From positions 39,685,717-39,749,716 of the forward strand of contig NC_021677.1 of the NCBI RefSeq assembly GCF_000247815.1: a DNA stretch of 64,000 nucleotides, given 5' to 3'. Below, one piece after another: positions 25,647-39,232 of this stretch. The translations under genes and the position numbers were made by a program. The notes beneath the pieces are model-generated. The model worked only from the letters and a program-made list of their open reading frames with translations. It was not told the DNA's origin and ran no database searches. Every line of letters begins with the position of its first letter. Positions within the stretch are counted from its first letter, which is position 1. The DNA comes from Ficedula albicollis (taxonomy: Eukaryota > Chordata > Aves > Passeriformes > Muscicapidae).

Positions 25647-28600
25647 TTTAAATGTCTTGGCACAGAGTCCAGTAAAACATCTAAATGGTTATAATGTATT
25701 CATTGCTTAATTCCTTTGAAAGGGAGCCTTTACATCCTGTACAAAAAGCCAATTAAAGGATAAAAGAAACTCAAAAGTCAAAATTATGATGATGCTGAAA
25801 TTAACATTCTAGTTCAGAAAAACAGCTCAGTGTTTTGAGGACTGTCACAGAGCCATTGTGAGGGGCCATGGAATCATGCTTGCATGTTCTTTTGACAGTC
25901 TACAAAAACCAAGGGAGTGATGTATTTTCTCTAGCGGGAAAAAACAGAAAAATTTTAACTTAATCCTTCTTGGTTTTGTCCTTCAGATAGAAATGATAAA
26001 GTAGACAATATTCTGCAGTTACAAGAAGCACTGAGGCTGAAATTCATTCTATTAAAAATATGTTTAAGGAACCAGGAGCTAATCTAAGAGAGTCACTTTA
26101 TAAAAACAAGACTTCGCGACTCTGAATAAAATTTATTAAACAAATATAATTTTCTACACACAAGCTTGTCATACCTGGAAACTTTATTGTGCAGGCAGGC
26201 TGAACAATCAAACATGCATCTGTTTGCTTTGAGCTCAGATGTCTCTTTGCACATGTAAATGATCATAGAATATGTGTCCTAGGAGATAACTATTGAACAG
26301 AGAAGCTCTTTATCAAGATGCCAAAAATGAATACTGCAATTCTTGTTGCAGTAAAATCAGTAGTGTTTCCCCAGCTGGCTTCCATCCTGACAGAATTTCA
26401 TCTTTAGATCTTCTTTCTCATCTCATAATATCTAAAAGGATGCTTTGAGTGTTCTCCTGGAAGAATCTGTACCATGCCACTCTCAACTGGGTTGCTAAGA
26501 ATCAGCTCAGTTTTTGCTTTTTTTCAAATGGCTGCTCAGAGCATTTGTACCTGAAGGGGAGACTGATGATTGTGGTCTGAGGAGAAGTAGGATATTGTTT
26601 TTCACAGGCAACAAGCTCTGCACCATATGTTTTAAAAGACCAATATGTACATTTCCCTGCACAGCTTTGCACAACGAACTAAAGAATATAAAATGCCTCT
26701 TTTCTTTGTTTGCTATTCTGATTTCTGCCTTCTAACAATTCTTTTTCTTCCCACTGTGTGAGCAAACCATCATTAACAGATGACCTCTAACAAACAAAAC
26801 ATAATACACTATTGAGTCTCAGATACCTGAAACCATTAAAGATATATTCACAAGAGCTTATTTCTGAAGAATTTGTAGCTATATCCACACAAGATTTTAG
26901 CAGTGATAACACATCAGCTTTTACATGCCTGGCTGCCTAGTACAGTCTATAGCCTTATGGGCAGTGGGGCTCACTCTACAGAACATTAAAGTATCTGAAA
27001 AGAGGGATCAGCAAAGTCACTGTCCTGGAGGGGTGACCACTGACAGGAAATACTGAAGAGACAAGTAAGCTTATCTTTTCACACCATTTTCAGTGGCAGA
27101 AGTTCCTTAGGCAGTGAGAAGGCACTCTTTCTGACATTAAACAGCTATATTAATAATGTTTTACCTCTTCCATTATTTATTATTGCTGGTAAGGTGTTCA
27201 TCACTGTCCCTATAGACTGGCTGTGAACAACTCACTCATCTCCTTTGAGAAAAGAGCTGGGTTCATTTAGATCATCTTCCCTGACTTATAAGCATATTCC
27301 TGACTGCATGAAGCAAATACAGGAGGCTTCACACAGCTGCTTCTGGTGGCAGAGCTCTGAAGACTAGTTTATCCTCTGGAGAGGGAATACTGGGGTGCTC
27401 CTACTTCCACTAGTGGAGCTATTGAAGGAGCTGTTGATTGTACAGTCATGCATCAAATATTCTGTCCACTCAGGAAATTATCTCCTATCTCAGAATTTGT
27501 TGCTTCATACTCCCCTTTTGATGTGGGTTTGGGATTCTGTATAGGCAGACACAGCACGGTTCTCTGTACCTGCTGTGTAGAAGTGCCCCTAAACACAAGA
27601 GGTGATGGATTGCCTGAAAACTAAGAGTCATCAAATCAGCAATTTTGGCATTCACTTCAGATAAGCCTGCATAATTGGATTTGTCCCAAAAATGATGGTT
27701 AGATTGTATGTGGAGTCCTGACTTAACAGGCAAGTCCTTGGTGTCTGTTGAACACTTCTGTACATGGCTTGAGAGGAAAAAAAGTCACATTATCCTAAAT
27801 TTTCCTGAACGTTTTTAAAATAGTGGATTATTTTAATTATATTATTTTGGGATTAATATTTTGATTGGAGTGAATTCTTTCATAAAATACTCTTTGTTGA
27901 GAATCTTAGGAGGATATGTTGTTGGCATAGAGTGCAAGCTGTTTTTTTAAAAAAAAAACCCAGAATGATATTTGTGTGGGATAGAATGAAATGCTCTTTG
28001 TCTCTCAGCCTACTATTTCAGATCTCTATTTCCTTCAGAAGCAGGTAAGAGATGAAAGAATGTTTCCTTCATTTTGGAAAGTAAAAGAACAAAGTTATAG
28101 TGTACCATCTACTTAAATGTTATGACTAATGGTGTTTACAAATTTATGTTGTGCCAATGCCACAATTTTTTATCATGAAGATAATTGTTCTGAGACAGTC
28201 TTTTAGTCTTGAATAATTTTATATTTGCCTGACTCATTTTGTCTTGCAATTAAATAAGATGTGTGTATATTTTGATCTTTAAAGATGAATACTGGGTATT
28301 TTGCCAAGAAGTAATTGAATTATTTTGCATGTATTATGTTTTTGCAATTCAGACGTGTTTAGCTAAATAGACTTAGTCTTGTTCTCTAATGGATTTAATT
28401 TTATTTGATTTTTAATGATTATGCTATCTCCTTGATAGTGTGAGATGTCTTCTATTAGGAAGCTAATCACTGAGATAAAAATATCATATTCTGGTTCTCA
28501 GGAAATAATCACCTATTGGATTGAGAAACATGTAGCTGATCTCTGTTTTGAAGGTTGTTTTTACATTTTTAATCACTTGTCACTACTTCTACTTAAAGGT

Positions 28601-29364
28601 TCAACCAGCATCTGTCAAAGCACTCACAGTCAGGTCATCTGCTGCAGTAACTTGGCATGGCTGTATCAGACCAATATTTATGCTCTTTTCCACCAACCTC
28701 AGATCTGCATCATATCTTATCTTTTTGCCATACTAAATTTTTGTTGCAGATCATGCATTATTTCTGTTGAAGTCAACGACTTAACATTGAAGTTTATGTT
28801 CTAGACAGCCTTCATCTGGTTCCATTATCTCAGCTTTCGGGTGTATTGTGTAGCTGTAGCATCTCTTGATCACTTCCTCTTTTTACAAGTATGCTATAAC
28901 ATCCCACAGTGCAGCTCACTCCAAGTCATGACTCACGTGTCTATATTTTGTATAAAAGCAAACATCATATTGGAGAGATCTTTTTCATATTCTTTTTGTT
29001 TCCCATTACTTTTTTTCCTTTACACTTCCCACTCATTAATGGGCACAAATGTATAAAAGCACACACGGTATTTACAATTTCATGGGGAAATACTGCTAGA
29101 CCTTATTGGTTTCTGAAAGAAGGTGACCTCGAGCTAACACCAAGTCAGAACATCAGAAAGGTTAGCAAATGTTTTAAACCCTCCAGATACTTTACAATAG
29201 ACAAAAGAAGTGAAGTGTTCCTAAGGAAAATGGGAAGAAATCCAAAATATTTAGGCATCTTAAATGAGAGGAAACCTGCCGAAGGTCCAGTGAAAACTTA
29301 AAATCCACAGTTCCCAAGGGATTTTTTTTTTAAATGGAAGGTATTTTACCTGCTGCAAGCTCTT
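25647..29364. other. Intergenic, no gene recognised
   Basis: AT-rich DNA with only short chance frames. Confidence 0.55.
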
Positions 29365-29410
29365 TTATGGTTATAACTGCATCACCTTCTATTTATGGTT
29401 ACAACTGCAT
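29365..29410. repeat. 28-bp spaced short duplication
   Basis: TTATGGTTATAACTGCATCA and TTATGGTTACAACTGCATCA occur 28 bp apart, differing by one base. Confidence 0.8.
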
Positions 29411-29578
29411 CAGTTCATGCACTGTTGCATGAGACTTACCTGAAATGCCTTCTTTCCATGTTATTGCAGAGGAACTCTGGAGAAAGGTGTTAGAGAGCTT
29501 AAAAGTTCTTTCTTTTGCTTCAACTTCTGCCTGGCCATCTGTGAATAAAGAACTCACTGTACTACACCCTTAGCTAAG

Positions 29579-29698
29579 TCTTACACCCTTCCTCTGCTCT
29601 TACATCTAGCTCCACCTTTTACAGGTTACAGTGGAAACTCTTACACCCTTGCTCTGTTCTTCCATCTAGCTCCACCTTTTACAGGTTACAGTGGCTGG
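29579..29698. repeat. 60-bp tandem duplication
   Basis: Copies offset by 60 bp share CTTACACCCTT and TAGCTCCACCTTTTACAGGT up to TACAGTGG, with about four to six differences overall. Confidence 0.9.
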
Positions 29699-30074
29699 GA
29701 GCCCATCTGGGCCATGGAAATGTGAATATCTTGCTGTCCATTGATGCCCAAACCACTGAGGTTGTCTTAGCCCGAGCATGAAACATGTAACATCATGAAA
29801 TGGTCTTCATTTAAAGACAAAGTTGACTGTTACTGTTTGAAAAATATTGCTTCATGCTGTCACGTGGATCTCAACAATTATATGAAACAGAATAAATAAA
29901 TAAATGGAAGCAAGAAACTAAAAAAATGCCTAGTTTATGAACTCTGCATTTACAAAAATCCTTTGCATTTACGGTGATCCCCCTGGATCACTGATGAACT
30001 TTTCACAGCCTTTGAGAGACATCAATTAATGTATGGCACATCAGTATGAGAGGAAAAAAAGACCAGAATGCCTG

Positions 30075-30204
30075 TGGCCATTGTGGGTACAGAATGTTAT
30101 GTGTCAGGTTTTCATCAGTGATAAAGAATTCTGACAGGTGAAGAAATGAAATGGTTGAAAACCAAGTCATTTCCTCAGAAGTGTGCATGTACACATGCAC
30201 ACAT

Positions 30205-30246
<42 letters not shown>

Positions 30247-30377
30247 ATGGCCATTGTGAGTACAGAATGTTATGTGTCAGGTTTTCATCAGTGATAAAGA
30301 ATTCTGACAGGTGAAGAAATGAAATGGTTGAAAACCAAGTCATTTCCTCAGAAGTGTGCATGTACACATGCACACAT

Positions 30378-30418
<41 letters not shown>
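30075..30418. repeat. 173-bp tandem duplication, each copy ending in a (CA)n microsatellite
   Basis: Copies at 30075-30247 and 30248-30418 share TGGCCATTGTG, GTACAGAATGTTATGTGTCA, GACAGGTGAAGAAATG and TGTACACATGCACACATGTA, then (AC)n at about 30207-30244 and 30379-30418. One clear substitution (GGGTAC/GAGTAC) plus microsatellite length differences separate them. The CA tract and the preceding near-palindromic TGTGCATGTACACATGCACA are duplicated with the unit. The Cys/Val-rich minus frame through the CA tract is not a gene. Confidence 0.93.
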
Positions 30419-30420
<2 letters not shown>

Positions 30421-33298
30421 TCTTTTATCTTTTCTGGCTTGCTATGGATTTTGTGCTACTCCAGACTTCTGAGGAAATACTTCTAAGGGAGTTGCACTCT
30501 TTTGTTCTTTCTCTTTCATTACTCATGTCAGCAGCTTTTAAAATCCCACATTATCAAAATTATATTAGAGAGAAGGTCTGGCATAATTAAAGACTGTATA
30601 ACAAGTTTTCTCATTCTTATTTTACTTGATAATGCTGCTTTTGAGAGCTATTCACTGTAACAGAGAAAAACTAAACTGCAGAAAAAAACAGACCAGATAC
30701 ATTCTCTTTCTTCAGAGACGAACAGAATAATCATCCACTCTGAAGTAATGTAGGTTGAAAAAAAAACAAAAAACCTTATCAGTTCTGATTAGTTAATGAC
30801 TGCTTTCTTTGGACAATATATATTATCCTAAATATATATCATATCAGTGCTATAGGTCTGAGGGCAACAAAATACTAATGAAGTCTAGGTCTTGAAAGAA
30901 GCAGCAGTCTTTTGAATTTGCTGATGAAATATTTTAGAAGATATCAGGGAAAAGTCTTGACAATTTTCCTGTTCTTTTGTACTTACACATTTGGAAACCA
31001 ACTAGAATCCAAGATCTCACAGTGTCCCACACCCAGGGGAGCTTGCAATTCAGTGTCTGGTACACAAGAACTAGCAAAAGGCTCAGCAAGGACAAGTTTG
31101 GGGTTTTTTTCAATATATACTTGGTTTAAATACACTGACTTTTCTTTTGGGAAAAAGATTCACTGTGGGGTCTGGGATGCAATCTGTGCTGTGTCTCTTG
31201 CTAGGTTTCTTGATTCCTGTATAGTGGGCTATAAAACTCAAAGCATTGAGTTTCAATTTAATGCAAGCTGAACTTCTTAAAGGGTTTGCAATGCTAATTC
31301 AACATTTTATAAACTATATTTGTGTTATCCAGTGATACACAAAATCACTGATTTTGTGTGGAGCAAGGATGATATGTGCTCTATACTTATGTTTAATGTA
31401 GAGAATGGATCCTCCTCAGGACAAGACCTTTCTGTCTGTTTTTTAATCTTCAACCTTGTGACAAATCTAGGTCTAGCAAAGCAGTAGTGTATAGCCTCTG
31501 AATCTGTCAAGTAGAGAAACTGAGTTAACTCACAGGATAAATATTTGTTTGGTGACCTCATTGTCCTCCCCAAGGTATCATATTGGAAATAGAGGTGACC
31601 TACTAGCTCAATGGAACAACAGAAAAGGTGTGGGTTGAAATATCAAGAAAATGTTCTTTTGACACAGATATTTCCTCATTAATGACAACAGGCAAAGCAT
31701 CAACAACAAAGGTCTTAGTTGCCAAAATAAAAAGGTACAGGCTTTTCCAGGATGAGGTTTAAAGTCCTGGACTGTTTCCCTTTCTGTAGCTTTTGGCTGC
31801 CAACATGAGAATTTGTACTTGCAACTCCAAGGAATGCTGGCAAATGGATTGGACTGCTTGCAGTCAAGGTGTTTTGGATAACCAATTTTAACCTTCTACC
31901 AAACTGCTCAGCAGGAAATCTGAAGCTAAACACTAAATTTAATATTGTTTGGCAGATATAAGTGTCTTTCATATTCCTAGGAAATCAGGGAGTTCCTATT
32001 TTGATTGGTATTAACTATTAATAACTGTCAGCTGGAGATTAAATGCAAATAATTGCACCAGTTGAAGAATTTCCTCTTGATAACCAGCAAAACATACAGA
32101 GCTTTCCGTGTATCCAAGTAACTGCCACACACATTCTGGGAATTATGAGTTTCGGGAAAGTCTTTTCCCTGCCTGAAATTCCAGATATCCTCACCACTGA
32201 CACCTACATTACCACCCCCAAACCACACAGCCATGCTGGGAGTGTGAGCCCTCTTGTCCTTGTCACTTTCACACTATTGAAGAGGGAACTGCAGCAGCTT
32301 CCTGGAAACTGTGCTAGTGCCCTTTACTGTTTACCAGCTGTCTTAGAAACTCCCTGAATGAGACACAAATCAAAATGAAGTTTATATTTTTCCAAGCTTA
32401 AGTAAGAAAAAGATCCAGCATGTTTAGAAAAAAACACTAATGAAAGAGCCTTGAGAGCACCAGTGAGCCTAATGATGCTGACCAGACTCTCCTGGGACTC
32501 CCATCCACATCTTTGGCCCATGAGACATGAAAATTCATTTTAACTCAGGCTGAGCCCCCAGTCCCTACACAGGGTACCCCATAGGGAATGTCTGCTCCCT
32601 GTCCATTTCACACTTGAGCCCTTTGCACCTGTATTGCAGTCCTGGACCTGTGTCCAGCCTTGTCTGCAGCCCGGTCTGCTGCTGCCTCTGATGGACCCCT
32701 CTGGATGGGGCTGAGGATTCACCTGTTCCCAGCACCTGCAGCTGCCTTGCTGTGCTCAGGTGCTGCAGGACTGGCCCTGCTCAGTGAGGCACTGCCTGGG
32801 CTGGAATCCCTCAGCTCCTTAGGATACTGACCTTGCTGCTCCATGACAATCCAAGACAGGGCAAATTCTTTTTGCTTTCCTAAATTGCTGTGTGATCTCT
32901 ACATAATACTCGGGAAAGGATAAAAAGCTGAGTGTAAGTACTTCAAGGATGCCTGATACTCAAGGGAAAGGCAGTCCACTCACTGCTTGGAGACTTGGAG
33001 CCTGCAAATGATAAAACTGACAAAAGAGAGGCAGATGAAAGAGAGAATCAGGATAATCCTCTCAACTGCTGAGAGACCTTTATCATGTAACATGAGTGCT
33101 TCAAACAGCAGGAAATGTTCTTTATTCTTGGTTAATGTTTAAAGGCTTCAAAGTGCGATACTGTTATAGCTGTGATTGAAAAGGACAAATTTTGCTCACG
33201 AACTTAACTTCAGGTTTTCTCTCTTATTTTTCATTCAACTATTTTATTTTCTCTAAATACTGACAGAATTGTTACTTTGACAGGCAATGACAGCAGTT
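30419..33298. other. Intergenic, no gene recognised
   Basis: Contains a GC-richer patch at about 32550-32840 of unknown origin. No domain or repeat family recognised. Confidence 0.5.
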
Positions 33299-33396
33299 GA
33301 AAATAGTTTGATTGACTCCATGAACTCAGGTCATAGCACAAAATAAGCTGAAAATAGTTTGAGTGACTCCATGAACTCAGGTCATAGCACAAAATA
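33299..33396. repeat. 51-bp tandem duplication
   Basis: Copies begin GAAAATAGTTTGA at 33299 and 33350 and end CATAGCACAAAATA. One substitution (GATTGA/GAGTGA) is seen. Confidence 0.9.
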
Positions 33397-34015
33397 CCTT
33401 GTCTTTTGTGGGTTGTAACACTCGTGTTTGCCACTTTATCTCTGGAAAAAAATTGACTGGTAGCATAAAGGTGGGAACAATACAGCCTACACAGCTGTTT
33501 GGAATTCCCAATTTCCATTTCCAGGAAACCCTGATATTAGCAAAACTATAGCTTAGCTGAAAACCAAATACATCAGTTTAAAAAAAAAAATTTGCCACAG
33601 AAACAAATTTATGTAAGTGCACTCTTTCAGAAAGAATTTCTTTGATTAGCTGGGGTATTTCCCTAAGAGAACAGAAATAGCTATACTGATTTTTGGATGC
33701 TGTCAGTCAAGAAGATACTTTAGATTCCGTATGATGTTCCTCACTCCTGGGAGCAGCCCCAGATCTGCTTCTCTACAGAGGAAGTAGGAATCTGAGACTT
33801 GCTGTGACATCGCAGGAGCAAGTAAGTTCAGAAACTCCCTGGGATCAGCTTGCATTTCAGCAATGAGTAAAGAAGGTAAAGATTAATTGTGAAGCAGCAT
33901 TTCCTTAAAGAAAAAAACCCCAACAACACTGACACTCTCACTGCACTGTGTTTTTCTCAGTGCTGGCACAATAACTGCTAATTACTCAGATGTTAATGAG
34001 TAATAATGTTAATTG

Positions 34016-34168
34016 TTTATACGAAGTGGGATGGCTTCAGCAAAAGAAACTGTGGTGTCAGAATAAAAAAGTGGGACTCAGTCTGTAATTTATTTATATG
34101 AAGTGGGATGGCTTCAGCAAATGAAACTGTGGTGTCAGAATAAAAAAGTGGGACTCAGTCTGTAATTT
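34016..34168. repeat. 77-bp tandem duplication
   Basis: Copies offset by 77 bp share GAAGTGGGATGGCTTCAGCA through GTGGGACTCAGTCTGTAATT, with two substitutions (ACGAAG/ATGAAG, AAAAGA/AAATGA). Confidence 0.92.
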
Positions 34169-36951
34169 AACATAATGTTTGGAAGGTTTGAATATGGGTC
34201 TCCTGCTTTCCTGTCACATACTAAAATCCCTCTGGAACAGGATATTCTGGAGAGATCCAAATTTTTTTTTAAAGGGAGCTTCTATCCTTCCAAGAAATAT
34301 ATTTACTAGGTGGTGCTTGAGCAGCAACAGGCATATCCTACAGGCTAGGAGTCAATGTGTACCTTCATTCCAGGGACAAAACTTGTTGATATTACTTTTG
34401 AGCATCCCTGGCTGGCAATGCCAGCGTTCCTTCCTCAGCTCCCTGGCTTCTGGAAATCCTCTAGTTTGATTGTATGTGCTTCATTTTCTGTTGTCCAATG
34501 CACGTGAGCACCTATTCTGAATTCCACTAAACACTGTGACAGCAGCTCCATTGGTGCCAAGCATCTCCCTGTGTTATTCTGAGAAACTAAGCCCAGGTTA
34601 CTTGTGGAACAGTCTAGGACCAGACCTGCAAAGGAACACAGAAAATCCCCAGAGGAGTCAGTTTACTCAGCTGAGTCTGGGAGAGTAGTAACTAAATCGT
34701 TAGACAGCCTCCTCTCTCAGGTACACTGCATAAATGGATAATGTGCAATAGGTAGTTGTAGATTAATGAGAATCATCTGGAACATCAAAGAGAGGACTTT
34801 CCCTTGAGGATTGTGATTAGAACTTGCATGCCTTCAGCATAGCAAATCTGTACCACTTTACTCTCTTAGTGTTGGCAAAGTCTACTTTTGGCAATATTGG
34901 GCTGTGGTAGCTAATTAGGTAAGAATTAGAATAATATATCTATCTGTACAGTTCCTTTATTCAGAAAACAAACAAAAAGCCTTTCTCATCCTGTTCCATT
35001 TGGTTGTCCTTTTACAGAATCTTACTATTATTTGCACTTTTCTTACAAATACAATTAATGCCACCCTCACAGTAAACTGCTACTGTCATTGTTCACACTA
35101 TTTCTTGAGAAAAAAATCCATTGTTAAGATAATAAAATCACAGCATAATTATAGGATTTAACATCATTGAGCGATATTTCAAGCTTCAGAACATTTTATG
35201 TTTTTTCAGTGGTCTACTTTCTGAGGTGATTTAGCTCATTTTTGCTCTTGTATTCCAATGGCAACTGTAGCACAAAAGCCTATTACTATCTGGACAGGCT
35301 AAAAGGCTCAGATTTCTTCTTAAGATGCAAATTTACATACATGGATGGTGACATCTTTGCCACAGGAGGTAGAGATGCCTGCTAGGACCAAGCTCGCAGG
35401 ATTCCTGCAAGATGGTTCAAAATGGTCTGCCAGAAAAGATAGATGAAAAAGCATTATACTAATCTTTAAATTGTCCATTGGCTACCCATTGGAGCCTGGT
35501 TTTAATTCAGTGCATTGGTCCTTATCTCTAAAGCCTTAACATTTGGTTGACTCTGAGAACATCTATTTTCTGCCTGCTTGCATGAAAGCTGTAGATGATG
35601 AATTTTTTAGACTTTTCAGCTGTAGACTGAAAGATGAAGGAGCAGGAGTACAATTCATCAGCTACTTCTTTCCATTTCCCAAGTTTATAATTTTTTCCCT
35701 TTCAGACTGCAATATATCAATTCAGATTTCCCCACCACAGAACATGATAGCAAAATCCTCCTCCACATGCAGTTATGACAGTTTTTTTCCATTACTTTCC
35801 CATCAAAGAAAACCCCATGTTAGCACTGGTAAATGTATTATTAGCTCTTTTCATGAGGAATTCTGCCAGATATGATGCTGGGAAATATATTTTAAAATAT
35901 CCCTAACAATAAAGAAGCAGAGATAAAAAAGAAGTGTTTTCATGTGTTTTAGCTGAATTCACAATAAAGCCCAGTGTTGACATGTCTGATACACTTATGC
36001 TGGCTTTTATTTAATAAAAATAGTTAACAGCTGGATGCAGAAAAAGGGTAACTGCACCTCAAGATTTTTTTGGCAGTAAATACACCTTGAATGCCTTACA
36101 AGTACCATACCCTTTTTCTGCAAGCAATAATAGACACTAATTCAGTTGTGTCATTTCTGGATTTCAGCCTGAAATTATTATATACGTGATTAAATTTGTT
36201 AACACTTACAATCATAGTGAAAACAGTGGACTTATTAAAAAAAATTATGCATTTAAATGGTTGCAACAGCAAAGTCTTAAATAGCAAGAAGCTGTTTATT
36301 ACATCTATTTCTTCAGGGTTTTGTCATAAGGTGTCTTCAGATACAGTTTATATGAATAAATCTTTGTTTAGCATGGTTGTTGCTGCATACAAATGCAAAG
36401 GTATGCTAAAAATATAAACTGCAGCAACTGAAGAAGCCAAGAGTCTACATAAGATGGAAAAGGAAATACACTGGGATATCAGCTCCCATTTGTGTTGAAC
36501 ACCCATCTACCTTACGAGCTGAACCACATTCATATGCAGAAGAGAGAAGGCTTTGTGTTAGAAATAAAGCAAACTCCCCATCACAGATTCTTTTCTATAG
36601 ATTGTGATGAAATGCACTGAGATGCTTTCCTTCCAAGCATCTTAAGACTGAGTGAACAACCTGAGGTGGAACTTGCCCTATCCACAGCAGCAGGTGTCCT
36701 ACACAAGGTGTCTTATTAGAAGACAAGGGCTCATATGAATCTAGGCTCAAGACAGAGGATTTCCACTTCTTGTGCAAGAATTTTGGTCTATATGGTCATG
36801 TTTTAGAGCAGGCTGGCCTCTCTGAAGAAACTCAAGTCTTACAGCACATACTAGATTTTTCTCTCACAATATAGAGATGGTAGCTGTGTCCTTGCCCAGA
36901 CATCTCAGGAGGCTTAGGTAGGGGAGCTGCTGAGTTGTGGCACCCTGCCAG
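34169..36951. other. Intergenic, no gene recognised
   Basis: AT-rich DNA with short chance frames only. Confidence 0.55.
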
Positions 36952-37264
36952 CCTGGACACCAGGCTGGGCAATAGACTGAAGAGATGGGACAGTTCTGTA
37001 CTTTTGCATGGACGCCTGGACACCAGGCTGGGCAATAGATTGAAGAGATGGGACAGTTCTTTACTTTTGCATGGAAAAGATTACAAGAATCTGGAGAATT
37101 CTAATTACTATTTCTATAATATCTACAGATTTTTGATTAGCCTGGACACCAGGCTGGGCAATAGACTGAAGAGATGGGACAGTTCTGTACTTTTGCATGG
37201 AAAAGATTCCAAGAATCTGGAGAATTCTAATGACTATTTCTATAATATCTACAGATTTTTGATT
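36952..37264. repeat. Compound tandem repeat: 63 + 126 + about 124 bp
   Basis: CCTGGACACCAGGCTGGGCA occurs at 36952, 37015 and 37141. The first copy has only the 63-bp left half. The second and third carry the full 126-bp unit, extending through GAATCTGGAGAATTCTAAT to ACAGATTTTTGATT. Copies differ by a few bases. The block directly abuts a separate 114-bp duplication at 37265. Confidence 0.93.
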
Positions 37265-37505
37265 CCCCTAAATAGTTACAGAACTGCTGGAACTCAATTC
37301 GTAAATCTGGTCTGGCTGGTGTGTTTTCTGCTTCTACATTTTGTTTCAGCTTTTGAACCCTTTCCTTTGTCAAGTCGTCCCCTAAATAGTTACAGAACTG
37401 CTGGAACCCAATTCGTAAATCTGGTCTGGCTGGTGTGTTTTCTGCTTCTACATTTTGTTTCAGCTTTTGAACCCTTTCCTTTGTCAAGTCGTTAAATTCA
37501 GACAA
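37227..37505 (-). pseudogene. Unidentified open frame, possible coding relic, spanning the 114-bp duplication
   Basis: The minus-strand frame encodes a charged, protein-like peptide: an FNDLTKERVQKLKQNVEAEN segment, then TPARPDLRI and FQQFCNYLG. It occurs twice in tandem because of the duplication. The composition (Lys/Glu-rich, no low complexity) looks more coding-like than other open frames nearby. I do not recognise a family. No convincing splice sites or ATG context bound it (a CAG at the upstream edge lacks a pyrimidine tract). It may be a fragment of a retrocopy or transposon, or chance. Confidence 0.2.
37265..37492. repeat. 114-bp tandem duplication
   Basis: Copies at 37265-37378 and 37379-37492, from CCCCTAAATAGTTACAGAAC to CCTTTGTCAAGTCGT, with one difference seen (GGAACTCAA/GGAACCCAA). 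Because the unit is 38 codons, frames on both strands stay open across both copies. Confidence 0.94.
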
Positions 37506-38469
37506 CCAAAACCCTGCTCAGTTGGTGCCTAACTGTGAAGAAGCCTAAAATTTATGGATAGGTGAGTTTTATTATTAAATGTCTTCACTGTATCCCATGA
37601 AGCTTAGCACACTCACTCTGTGCTTCCTTTAACTGGTGACATCTGGTGCTAGTCAGGTTTAATTGTAACTGCTTTGGAAAGCTGCAGTCTTTCTTATTTC
37701 ATTTAGCCTGAATTAGTCTCCCTTAACAAGTGCTCAGAACAGCCCTTTCCCCTCTAAGTAGGTTGGCCACAGAGCCATTGTTGTAACTTATTATTGAGAA
37801 TCCTTTTTCTACTAGCAAAATTGAGACAAAGGAATACCTCATCAAGTTTTTACTGTTCTGCTGCCTTGCACTTATAAAGCTCATATGAATGGGCTACATG
37901 CAAATGTCCTTCCTGTAGAAGGTCACCCAATTAGGAGCTAATGCACAGAACCATTCAGTTTTATTAATACAATCCTTTGGCTTAAACTGTTTTCATCTAA
38001 AAGCTTTTTTAAATTGCTAGTAATATTTTTGAGCATAATTGCAATTAATTTACAGTTATTAGAGAAATTATGGGTCTGAATCTTATATTTCTGTATATAT
38101 TTAGCTCACCAATATTTCAATGTATAAGTGTCAAAATATCTTGAGTGCTCATTCACTCATTTTTACAGCTTCTTGAGAAATTTGTAATGCTCTTTTCCCC
38201 TCTGCTTTTTGGATTGTAAATTTTTGAGAATTCTGTTTTATTGTGTCTCTATGCAGGATAACAGGACTGGGTTTTTTCTCAGGCTCACTGGATATTAGTA
38301 CAGTCATTGCTAAATAATTAAGATAAGACCCCAAACAGAGGCTGTAATGAAGGCTGCTCTCTTTCCTCTGTCTGGATCATGTGTTACCATGGAATGGCCA
38401 AGGGGAAGAGGCTCACCCACCTTCTCCCCTCCATTTTCATCCCTATTGTGGTGGGAGCTTGGCATCCGT

Positions 38470-38605
38470 GGGATGCTGCTAGAGATGACAAAGTAAGATG
38501 TTTTCATAGATTCAATGGGATGCTTTTAGAGATGACAAAGTAAGATGTTTTCATAGATGTGGGATGCTGCTAGAGATGACAAAGTAAGATGTTTTCATAG
38601 ATTCA
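38470..38605. repeat. Three-copy tandem repeat, 44-47 bp
   Basis: GGGATGCT starts copies at 38470, 38517 and 38561, each running through GAGATGACAAAGTAAGATGT to TTTTCATAGAT. The middle copy has TTTT in place of GCTGC-type sequence. Confidence 0.92.
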
Positions 38606-39232
38606 CAGAGATTACACCTCATAGGGATCATGCAGTCAAACCTCCTGTTGAACAAACAATTTCTCTATGTTCAAACCACAAAGCATAATTAAACTGAAGT
38701 CTTTCTCTGCTCAGAAGAGTTAATTGTTGTGTGCTATGGGCAGAGAACAGGAGACCATTCAGCACTGCCAGTTCTGGAGCTTGCAATACTTTTTTATCAG
38801 GGAGGCATTGATGTGATTGAAGAAGGTGAACAACACCTTTAGCGTGTAATGCAGAGAAAAAGGAGAATTTTCCTTTTTCCTGCCACTTCCGTGAAAATAC
38901 TCTATCAATTCATCAGGTATGACTAGAACACAAAAACAAAACTAATATTCTTAGGTGCTGGGAAAGTTGTGTTCTTCTATTCCATGTTCTGTGACTTTCT
39001 GTAGATGGCATGATGTTTTAAGAAACATGGGGGGAAAATTGTGGAATGCATGCAGACTGTAAAGGGGGAAAAAATATTTCTGATCTTCACTTAAGGGATT
39101 TGGTAAGAGCTAAGTTTTTCAGGTAGTTAAAAAATATATTTAACTTCTTATTTAATTGGCAAGTCATAAAGATCACTTGAATGATCATTCAGTGCTTAAC
39201 TACCTCAACTGCCCTCATATTGATAACACAGT

